DNA from: Perkinsus marinus ATCC 50983
Lineage: Eukaryota; Perkinsozoa; Perkinsida; Perkinsidae
DNA length: 33,465 nt
Assembly: GCF_000006405.1 (NCBI RefSeq)
Contig: NW_003206671.1
Location: forward strand, 67,321-100,785
Reading direction: 5' to 3'
The notes beneath the pieces were generated by a model. It was given only the letters and a program-made list of their open reading frames with translations, was not told where the DNA came from and searched no databases. Position 1 is the first letter of the stretch; the number at the start of each line of letters is the position of its first letter. Below are positions 1 to 9,300 of this stretch, in pieces. A program made the position numbers and the translations under genes.

Positions 1-75
1 CGACATCCCCGATGAATCTTGCTCCGCACTAGAATACCAGGCGAACGCTTGGTTACAGGTAACACAGAGAGCTCA

Positions 76-642
76 CTACCGGCTTCGCAGGACTTTCTCT
101 TCAAGAACTCGGTCGCGCATCACTTCTTCCTCCTTTTCTCGCCTCTCCCTCGCCTTCTTCTCCGCTATTTGCGCTTCCAACTCGGCGGCATATCTTCTGC
201 TAGGTGATATATCATGAGAAATTTTCTCCTCGCTTTTCTTCTCATACCACTCTCTCGATGAATCATGCTCATGTAGGGCACGTCGAGGAGAATCACACCG
301 TTCGCGCTGCGTAGGTTCTCGCTTTTGCGCTCGCTTCGGCCAGTCGAGCGGTACGGGTCCGGCAGCCTCCACCCCATCCAACAGTAAGCGTTGCAAGTAT
401 CTCATCATCGGACCCCGAGCCACGCCGTTAGTCGACTTCATGAAAGAACCAAGTGCTCCATCAGGCGAGTTCAATCTTCGCATCAGGCGAGTGATAGGAG
501 CAGCATACCCCCCACCAATCGGTCTGTAGTCTTGCGGCCCTGCAGTCAGCGGGAAGCCGCACTGAAGATCCATGAACCTAACCTCTCGGGATGGACTGTC
601 ATCGGGGTGGTTATCGGTAGAGTGGAATCGATTAACCTGCAT
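76..642 (-). CDS. Hypothetical charged coiled-coil protein (exon or whole gene)
   Basis: Open frame of 188 codons, not recognised. The first two thirds are mixed sequence with RRLNSPDGALGSFMKS and an RYLQRLLLDGVEAAGPVP stretch. The last 50 residues (AAELEAQIAEKKARERREKEEE) are Lys/Glu/Arg-rich and should form a helix or coiled coil. The ATG lies in a stretch that looks like an intron 3' end on this strand (ACTAAC, then pyrimidines, then ATGCAG), so translation may really enter from an upstream exon and the ATG may be intronic. The frame stops at 76-78. Whether an exon continues past the window start cannot be judged. Real coding is likely from the composition; the boundaries are not secure. 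Confidence 0.5.
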   Translation of the reverse strand: MQVNRFHSTDNHPDDSPSREVRFMDLQCGFPLTAGPQDYRPIGGGYAAPITRLMRRLNSPDGALGSFMKSTNGVARGPMMRYLQRLLLDGVEAAGPVPLDWPKRAQKREPTQRERCDSPRRALHEHDSSREWYEKKSEEKISHDISPSRRYAAELEAQIAEKKARERREKEEEVMRDRVLEEKVLRSR

Positions 643-808
643 AGTGAGGGGTTAGTATTCGCTAAACTCGAGACCAGATTTGGCCCTTCACGGCACACGA
701 ATAAGCCTGGCCAATTGAATTCTCAGGGCTCAAGACGAGCCTTCGGGATGTGTTCTCCCCAGAAGAAACCATGCAATATTGACTAGCTCATTCGGGGTTT
801 TTATATAG

Positions 809-838
809 TTGCGGGGCGAGCGAAGCGAACGGAGCATA
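809..838 (+). repeat. Left terminal inverted repeat of the MITE
   Basis: Thirty bases whose reverse complement matches 1308-1337 with two mismatches. Core GCGAGCGAAGCGA. Confidence 0.75.
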
Positions 839-884
839 CACCGAAACATCCACTTCCGGGTTGTGCGTGTGTGCGTGCGTGCAA

Positions 885-909
885 TGTATGCATACAGTCC
901 TCTGTATGC
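885..909. repeat. Overlapping hairpins inside the MITE
   Basis: A 12-bp perfect palindrome (TGTATGCATACA, 885-896) overlaps a second hairpin in which GCATACAG (890-897) pairs with CTGTATGC (902-909) across a 4-base loop. Confidence 0.6.
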
Positions 910-1307
910 CGAGACGCCGATAAGAGAAACGGGAACGCGCCGATTGGTGAGCGTTTCCGGATCTTGAGCTACCGACAGACCATGAGGAGGCATAAAACCT
1001 TCGCCCGCCAATAGGTAGCGCATTCGTAAGTCACTTCTGAGCATCTTACTGAGGCTTGCGGGCGAAAGGGCGGAGCTCGCTCGTCCATCGCTGAGAACGC
1101 GCGCGCCCTTGGCGTCCCATTATTACTCAGAGCTCGCATCTTCCCGACAACTTTTGTCTTTAGTCGTGTTCTTCTGCATAGTTTTATGCGAATACGGACA
1201 AATCGATTGATAGTTCGATAATTCTGAATCCTCGTAGTTATCGCAAGATAATTCATCACGCACGCACAACGTGAAGTGACGCTTGTTGCAGTCTTTGGCA
1301 TAGACTC

Positions 1308-1337
1308 TATGCTCCGCTCGCTTCGCTCGCTCCGCAA
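1308..1337 (-). repeat. Right terminal inverted repeat of the MITE
   Basis: Reverse complement of 809-838 with two mismatches. It includes GCTCGCTTCGCTCGC. Confidence 0.75.
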
Positions 1338-1967
1338 TTTTCTCGAAAAACATCATGACCACTTTACGGACTACGCGAAGTAAACGAGCTGCACACCTTC
1401 GTCACGAAACCTAGTTCAATAGAGGGCCATTTGGAACCCCGTTGCTGGCACAGTCAGAGGCGTTGTATCAATAGGATTGAATACAAGCTCTTTAGTGATC
1501 GTTTTCCATAGACTATGTCCCTTCAACTATTCATGCTGAGCGCTCGGCGATTCCCAGACCGCTCATTACGGTCGAACACCTGCCCATGCCGTCCAACCTA
1601 CCTCCCCCGTTATGGGATTGATCGAGACCCTATTCTGCGCAGTCCTTCTGGTCGGTGACGTTGCTCGCATTCTATCGATATCATGACCATCATATCGTCG
1701 GACCATAAGACATTGAAGACATCAAAAGCTGCCTAATAACTAACACCCACCCTCCACGCACATAACCTATCGGCGCTTCTCCACTCTCCAGCATGCGATG
1801 TTTGAAGCTACACGCTGAGGATCATATCAGCGCAAAGCTAACGCCTTCTACTCGAACACTACCTCCACTCCACTTGCCAGGATTGAATTACACAAGAAGG
1901 GTATCGTAAGGGTCCGAGAAACTCCTGCTATAGGATAAGCAGTGGCAGTAAGGATTTAGTGATTGCT
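1338..1967. other. Intergenic, nothing recognised
   Basis: No open frame, RNA gene or repeat here could be supported. It lies downstream of the minus-strand tyrosyl-tRNA synthetase and presumably includes that gene's 3' untranslated region. Confidence 0.5.
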
Positions 1968-4070
1968 TCACTTGGTGACCTTGTAGGATTTGATCTCAGC
2001 CAGCAATGCCTTGGCCTACGAATACACAAAACTCCTCCTCATCCGCGCCGCTCCGCCGCCTACCTCAGGATTCGTTTCGAAGTGGTGACGAACAGGCTCG
2101 ATCATCTGGTTCAAACACCTAAAACGACAGCAAAGTGCAATTCCTGATACTTCGATTTAACTGCCAGTACCGAGTAAGAGCAGCCTTGAGATCACCAGGG
2201 TGCAACTCGCCATGGGCGTAGGCGTGCTCGAACTCCTCAACCGTCCTGAACGTCCTGAGGAAGGAATGAACACCACAGCAACTCTTATCGAACACTCACA
2301 CATCACCACCGTTAGCCTCCTTCCTTTGAACTTCAAATTTGCCCAAGTAGGGGAACACAAGCATCTGGCACGAGAGCGAAATATGGACGTGTGCATCAGA
2401 TCGAATGTTAGAGAGGAAAAATAATAGGAATGCTGTATAGATCCCGACTGCTTCAATACGAGAGTCGATACGGTCCCTCACACCTACCTTGACGTAAGTG
2501 ACACATGGGTTGCCTTCAACCACATTGGGAGGGCAGAAGGCTTTCTTGATCTTCCGTTTCACATCAGCCTCAGAGTCCTCCATGAAGATAGCAGAATCGG
2601 GATTAGACTGAAATCAGAAATCCATGCAGAGTGTAGCTTACCCCAAGACTACCTTGGACATCTTCTCTTGTCCTTCCAGAAGGCCAGGTACCATAGCGTG
2701 AGAAACGATGATGGGCTTTCGTCCTTGCCTGAATTCCACGCGCAAATTCATAAGTCCCCACCAACAATTATTCTACATCCTCTGCTTGTCCTTGCTGGCC
2801 TCGGGCTTGTCCATGTACTCTCTTGCGAGCATGTTGACCTTGCGTTGATCCATGCCGAGCTGGCAGATGTCCGCATGGAGGTAGAAGATGTCACTGCACT
2901 GCATGCAAGGATACCTGGCAAGACCAACCGTAGACGCTGCAGGTCCAACCTTACTGTTCTGCCTTACAGAATCTGCGCACTGGGTTGTTCGTCTCCCTCA
3001 GACCTTCCCATAATCTGACCACAACGCTTCACCCTCGAAATGCTGTTTGCTCTCGCGATGTTCATCACGCGTAACCAGTAGTCTTGCGGATTCTGACAGG
3101 AGCAATGGAGGTAGGAGCACAACGCCCTTGCGGTGAACGTTTTCCTCGATTCCCGATGAGATGGTTGCATGTGAGGTGTGAATGTACGGCGAGCATACTA
3201 ACCTTGTTGATCTCCTCGCTGGCTCGAAGGAAGCGAACATTATCCATGTCCATTCCAGCGGCCTTCCACACTTCTACGAAGTACTGGCCAACCTGAGAAC
3301 AGCAAGCCGTGCAGCCAATCAGGAGATTGTGCCTGACTATTACCTTTTTGATCTTCTCGAGATCGCCGCCCATCTTGTTGTTGAGGAGACCGAACCAATC
3401 AGCAACCCAGAAAACGAATACACAGCCGGCCGAAGTCAACCTGTCGAGGCACTCTTTACCAAACTGGAAGCATTCTCATGCGTTTCACCTGTTGACATTA
3501 ATAGCCTTGAGAATACCCTGGGCAATATGCATGCGGCCACTCGGCTCAAATCCGTCGTAACATATAGGGTTAGCCTTGGCCTCTGACCAGCGACAGACAC
3601 AATTAGCCAGGTTGAAGCGTGGAAATCGGTGCTTCCTACCGAAAAGCTTCCTCACTTCTTCCTCTTGAATAATCTCTCCACCGTAGTTAGCCACCGCCAT
3701 ACATTGAGCCACGCGCTCATCCAAGGAGAGCCTACATCAATATCGTATATATCCTTACCAAGTAAATTCCTCCGCTTACTTCGAGGCCACAGGCTTAGTA
3801 GCCATGACAGTGTGGATGGGGTCATACCCAGCTACAGGGAGCACGGACGGACCGCTAGAGCTGCCCTTGCCGCCTTGCCGCGGGGAGGCTGAATGAGGTC
3901 TCTATTGACGATACGCACGGCTTCCACGAGATGCTACCTCCGCCTTTCTGAGGTGACGATCCACTGACCTTACTAGGAGAGGTCGGAACAACAGCCTCAA
4001 GGGTGAGGCCTCCAGTGAAAGCCGAGACGGAGGGCGCGAGAGGGAGCTTCATGCCACTACTACTACTCAT
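1968..4070 (-). CDS. YARS: Cytosolic tyrosyl-tRNA synthetase, 14 exons
   Basis: Charges tRNA-Tyr with tyrosine in the cytosol. Exons, 5' to 3' on the minus strand: 4070-3938, 3888-3780, 3731-3640, 3582-3489, 3440-3344, 3292-3203, 3092-2968, 2914-2777, 2728-2653, 2607-2488, 2364-2300, 2254-2171, 2118-2064, 2015-1968. They join in frame to 441 residues with GT-AG introns, mostly 45-57 nt (two are 110 and 123). Class I landmarks: ICYDGFEPSGRMHIAQG with the HIGH-like HIAQG at residues 130-134; NNKMGGDLEKIKKVGQYF; ILYPCMQCSDIFYLHADICQLGMDQRKVNMLAREY; and KMSK at 315-318. The C-terminus ...AKALLAEIKSYKVTK is the archaeal/plant/apicomplexan type and there is no EMAP-II domain. About 80 Ser/Gly/Pro-rich residues precede the conserved core. 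A downstream ATG at 3805 (MATKPVASKLSLDER) would remove them and is a possible alternative start. Confidence 0.95.
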
Positions 4071-4891
4071 GGTACGGATGGTACCCGATAGGGGCTTATT
4101 GAGCATTAACAGCTGAACAGCACACACATGTTACCAATTGTTTCATATGGCTTTCGCTATGGTGAGGCTCCCAGAGCGACGATTTTAGATCGTAGCGGTT
4201 GACGCCAGGGTTCGAACCCGGGTGCATCGATAGCCTCTGGCTACGACAGAGCTGAACTCTTGCGATCTTGCTTCTCCTTGATGGCCCTTACTGAACTTTC
4301 TGTGCCACTGTCAGAAGGCTTGATGATGTCCTTTTTTGTCATGCTGTTCGTGCTTCGAGTGGCTCTAATACCAGCTCTAGCAATGGCCACTAATCTCTGC
4401 TCAGTCACTCCTCTACATGGCTTTTCTTATCGTGGTGACCCCACTGGACGTGTAGCTGCGCCAGTGTGGGAAAACATACACATGGTCACCCACATATATC
4501 GGTGACAATATTAAAATTCTGATGAAATTTCTGGAATTTCTGGTTGATTCATGTACAATTCTACCCTACTTCGTGTATAAACCGCTATAATCAGTGAGGA
4601 AACTCCTAGGGTCAGCTGAGGGAAGCGAACATATTACAACACTGAGGTGCGCTGTAAAAAGCTTGGCCGAATCTTCATGGCGTTTTGATTGTGAAATTCA
4701 CTTGGGATGAGCATCCTGGTCATCGGCAAGCGCACATCAACGTAAATATTTTGGTAACCCGTCGGTAGCTGATGCGTTGTCGGAGTCTTCAACGAGGTCA
4801 GTTACAGTACAGTTCAGACGGAAGGCTTATACACACGGATTTGACCTGCTTTCCGGGAACAGAATTTTTTCCGGTTTAAACAGCTCTCAAG
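4071..4891. other. Divergent promoter region between YARS and V-ATPase D
   Basis: About 820 bases between two genes transcribed away from each other, so it should hold both promoters. A tRNA T-loop-like palindrome (GGGTTCGAACCC, 4208-4219) is present, but no cloverleaf could be closed on either strand. A TATA-like element could not be assigned. Confidence 0.5.
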
Positions 4892-6093
4892 ATGTCTCAG
4901 CAGATGCCCCCAGCGAACCGTATGACCCTACAGACCTTCAAGGCCAAGGGCGTCGGCGCCAGAAAGGGACACAGTCTTCTCAAAAAGAAGCGTGATGCCC
5001 TAAAGAGCAGATTCTCTCAGATGCTCAAGGAAATTGTGGATGTAGACCATATCAGGATCTCGTCAGTCTTCCTATATCTGCTCCTATCCAGACTAAGAAG
5101 GCCGTTGGTGAGAGCATGGCCGATTGCTCCTTCTCCATTGCCAAAGCTAGATGGGCCGGTGACAGTGATTTCGTCCAGACCGTCATTCAGCGAGTCAAGA
5201 AGCCTAGGTGAGCTTATTGATGCAGTTGACCGTAGTTTTGGTATTCTGTTTGCTTCAGTGTGACTCTAAAAGTTTCAGCTGAGAATGTTGCCGGTGTCTT
5301 CCTCCCCAAGTTTGACCTTCAAAGGGACACAGCCTTGGATGTGAGCTGTTACTTGCTGCTGATCTTGTCATTGCTATAACTGTCTTATAGGGTCCCATGA
5401 TGAGTCTTGGTGCCGGCCAGGGAGGTCAAGTCATTCAAACCTGCAGGCTCCAGCATGCTAAGGTTCTTGAGCTTGTAAGTGTCTCACTGTGCGTATGAAG
5501 GAACGGGATCGCCTTCTCTTCAGCTCGTCAAGATGGCCTCTCTACAGACATCTTTCATCACTCTGGATGAGGAGATCAAGATGACCTCGTAGGTTAAGGC
5601 TGTTGGTGTTGTTTGTCTGCTGTTGATTTTGTTTTCCTCGTAGGCGTCGTGTGAATGCTCTCGAGTATGTGGTGGTTCCCCGCATCGAGGGCATCGTCCA
5701 CTTCATCGAACAGGCTATGGATGAGCAGGAGCGTGAGGAGTTCTTCAGGTTGGCAGGATGAACGTCGGCAATAATGCATTCGTTGTTGTTGCAGAGTGAA
5801 GAAGATTGTCGAGAAGAAGAAGGAGAAGCTAGCGAAGGAGACAGCTGAGCGTGCTGCAGAGGGAGGAGGTACGTCTTTGGTTGTGTCACTTTGTTGGGGT
5901 GCAGCATTGCTTCGAAATTTCACGTACAGCACAGTGAATTCTGAACTTCTACTGTGGTATATTTTTTTCGCTTGGTGTTACACTCGTTTGTGGTATCTCA
6001 GAAGCCGGTGTCCTTGCTAAGGCTGTAGGCAATGAAAGCCAGGTCGGCACTGCTTTTGATGACGTGAAGAAGGATTCGGAATTGGTGTTCTAA
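4892..6093 (+). CDS. ATP6V1D: V-type proton ATPase subunit D, 8 exons
   Basis: Subunit D is the central rotor shaft of the V1 sector. It couples ATP hydrolysis to proton pumping into vacuoles and endosomes. Exons: 4892-5041, 5092-5207, 5259-5340, 5391-5474, 5524-5588, 5644-5748, 5795-5868, 6002-6093. They total 768 bases (255 residues), join in frame, and use GT-AG introns of 46-55 nt except the last (133 nt). Family landmarks in order: [20 protein letters not shown] at the N-terminus, [74 protein letters not shown], and the [18 protein letters not shown] helix. This fits the usual roughly 250-residue length. The C-terminal tail after the helix is not conserved. The start is the first ATG before the conserved block. 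Confidence 0.95.
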
Positions 6094-6392
6094 GGGCATC
6101 ACTTAAGCTGTCTAGTGTCTTTGCTACTCTTGATGGTTCAGCTTGTTTCCCATAGTGGTAGAAATTTCTCCATAATCTGTTACATTTCTTGTGATCATTT
6201 CTCGTCAATCAGAATCAGGCCGTGTGTGTGGCGAACGCCACCGCCAGCGCCTGACTGTTATTGTGTGTTTCCTGCGGGGATCATCATAGCTTTGTGGAGT
6301 TTATACCTGTCAATGTAGGAGGCTTTGGAGTTAGATTTGATATGTGATACGCTGATGGAACAGAGTGTTAACTCAACACAGTTGTCGTTGAC
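6094..6392. other. Short intergenic spacer, V-ATPase D to VWA8
   Basis: 299 bases between two plus-strand genes. No RNA or repeat was seen. It must contain the 3' end of one transcript and the promoter or leader of the next. Confidence 0.5.
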
Positions 6393-9300
6393 ATGGCTGG
6401 CCGGCTTAACTCGGTGTCCAGTCATGTTGGGAGACCAGTATCCCAGAGAATAGTGGTGCCCAAGGTAACTATACGCACTCGTTCATTTCCTATGATGCTT
6501 GCACTGAACTGTACTCGCACGGTGTGGTTATAGGCCATCGCTGATTAGGTCATCGATATGGCACCCAATATGGCTTTCGCCTCTCATCTCAAATGGATGA
6601 GGCAGAAGTATATTTTGAGGCAGGATATGTTTTTGATAGGAGACCCTGGCTCGATTCGCCGACGATTGGTGAGCTGAATGGTCGATGTTTATTGGGCTGA
6701 GGGTCTAGTGCGTTTGTTAGGCATACCAATTCTGCCGGGTTGAAGGACTACAACCAGAGCTTCTGACTATAACTCGGGACACAGTTGAGGCAGATCTCCG
6801 CCAACGACGGGAGATTGGGAAAAATGGGGAGGTGAATACCACACTGTGTTGTGGCTCAAGGCGTTGTTCGATTGACCGTAGATTAGTAGATTCCGTCTTC
6901 TCTAAGTTTGGTTGACTGTTTTTATGTTGTTCAGACTATCTATGTCGACTCGGCAGTCGTTCGGGCGGCCATAATGGGACGAGTACTTATCCTTGATGGG
7001 ATTGAGAAGGCGGAACGCAATGTGTTGCCAACAATCAACAACCTCCTCGAGAATCGTGAGATGGTGAGGACCTCCCAGTTGTGTAATGATTGTTTTCTGC
7101 CTATGGCTGTTTCACATGTCATCACGGCAGTTGAATAGGTGCTGGACGATGGCAGATGTCTGCTCAGCCACATCAAGTATGATAAGTTGACGGAGGACTT
7201 GGGCCAGGCGGAGGTATGGTGCAAATGCTCATCCGGTGACCTCCTACCCTTTCCCTTCTGCCTCAGGTTACCGCGCGTAACCTTCTGAGAGTCTCACCTC
7301 GGTTTATCGTCGTAGCCCTCGGCCTCCCTGTCCCGCCCTGTGTTGGCCATACGCTTGATCCGCCTTTGAGGTCATTATTGTGTTGTAGAGTGATGGAGTA
7401 TCTTTTTTGTACTAGGAGCCGCTTCCAAGGCCGAGTTATTGCCGGGCTCTCAGCGGAACCCCAGGTAAGATATGAGGGTTTGATACGATCCATTTTTAGC
7501 ACAGGCAACGCCATCCTTGAGAGATTTTGTGGATGCAGTCGTGCAGTCGCCGGAGCTACCATTGTTGCCAGGCGACGCTATGAGCGGCCTGCAAAAGGCC
7601 TTTACCGTGACGGGAGATACGTATGAGGCTATCGCGAGGTGGGAGTCTACCGGCACACAGACGCGGTCACTCGCGAAAGCAATCGCTGTGAAGTTTAAAA
7701 GACGCGCACTCGCGTTGATGTTGTGATTCGACGCGATGGTCTATCTTCGGTCACTCCTCGTATGGTGCAGAGGTTGCGAGTTACGTCCTCTATCCTCAGG
7801 GTATACCCTTGGAAGCTGTTCCCAGCAGAAGCTTGTAGAGGTGTCAATTCGATACTAGCGAGCCTTGGAATATCGCAGAAGAGTCCCAAGTTAGGAGAAG
7901 CTGGTAGCCATATAAGTCAGGTATTCATACGCAGAACATTTCGATGGGCTCGCTGAATAGACGTAGCAGCAGTTTTTTTCTGTCAGGAGACGGGATTTGT
8001 CACTACCCCAAGTGTGAGGAAGACCATTGAAGATATCGGAAAGGACTGGCGGGCCGGTCTTGACATCTGTTTGGTGGGACCTGCCGGTTGTGGAAAGACT
8101 CAGACTATGCTGTAATAGTCGTGCAGCTTGGCACGGCTGGACATATGCTTGGCAAGTCTTGTCATCTTGCATGCGGAATTCTCCACGCAAACTCCAGAAT
8201 GTGGGGTATTTGCGATCTGCGGAACTAGAGCGTTATCCTCAAATCGGGCAGCTCATTCCATTTGTTATCGTGTCGTGCTCTTATCCCTCTTGTGAGATCC
8301 TATGCAATTTTGCATTGGTTTACTAGGCACTTCATCCGAAGCTTGAAACCCTCACGAGACATTGAAACTATGTTTCTGTACCGGGACATGTCGGCCCGAG
8401 ATCTTCTACAACGGCGAGTCACTGACGTGGCCACAGGAGCAACAATTTGGCTGCCCAGTAGTGCAGTCAGAGCAGCTGTAGAGGGAAAAGTAGGGCGCCA
8501 GGCTTCCAACTCGGTATAGGGAGTCATTGGACGCAGGTGCTTGTGCTGGATGGGCTAGACCGTGTGCCGACAGATGTGTTATGTGCCTTGGCGCCCTTGA
8601 TATCTGATCGACAGTGTCCATTGCAGAGCCCAGACCCGAGCGGATCAGGACTCATCCTTACCGGCGCAGGGAACGCTTCCGTTTCCGGATCTGAGACCGC
8701 TGTGAGTGTCGCAGGGCTATGAGATATTATAGTACTCTACGGCGTAGAGTCTACGCTATCCGTGATCTTCCGATAGCGTTTCGTCCTTGGAAGATTATAG
8801 AACGAGTCATGATAGATCGGAAGTCCGCGACCTCGAATCGACTATTCAGTGCGTTGACGCGTAAGTTGGTTTCCACCAACCTCCGTCCTATCAATTTCGA
8901 TCCACTCAGCCGTCGACTCTAGGATGAACGTTGTTGCGAACTCGTTGTTGGTTACTGAAGTTTCTATAGATTTAAATACCCGATGCAGGATTCGAACCTA
9001 CGACCATCTGCTCCGTAGGCAGACATTCTATCCAGCTGAACTAATCGGGCGATGTTGATAGAGCAACTAGCGCATTTACGACGTGGCCGTACGGTCTACA
9101 TGCCCCGAGTATTCCTGAGCGGACCGATTACTCCCTCGCGCAGGCTTCGTAGACATAGCTCCGTTTAATGTGAAGGCGAAGAAAGTCTCTGAAAGGAAAC
9201 GGTTAGAATCACAACTTCCATATCGGAGGTATCTGCTATGTAAATGCAGATGTTCTCTAAGGTAGTGAGTACGGGGCCCGGAGCGCACCCCGAGGCCAGA

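Larger units (their letters stand above)
809..1337. mobile_element. Probable MITE / non-autonomous DNA transposon, 529 bp
   Basis: The two ends, 809-838 and 1308-1337, are 30-bp inverted repeats differing at only two positions. Each contains GCGAGCGAAGCGA. The interior has a GT/GC-rich simple repeat (about 866-884) and no convincing long gene, although small open frames cross it. No clear target-site duplication was seen next to the ends. The superfamily is not recognised. A degenerate copy of the left end occurs at 30762-30789. Confidence 0.6.

Noticed and set aside
730-1362. Several minus-strand open frames (104, 122, 79 codons)
   Set aside because: They overlap each other, cross the MITE ends and have no family resemblance or splice logic.
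4150-4262. tRNA gene suggested by GGGTTCGAACCC at 4208-4219
   Set aside because: A good T-arm can be drawn on the minus strand, but no matching acceptor, D-arm and anticodon arm close around it, and the plus strand gives a mispaired T-stem. At most a tRNA fragment.
4860-4891. Dinoflagellate/Perkinsus spliced-leader relic ahead of V-ATPase D
   Set aside because: Only a short CTCAAG resemblance before the ATG; the rest of the leader sequence is absent.
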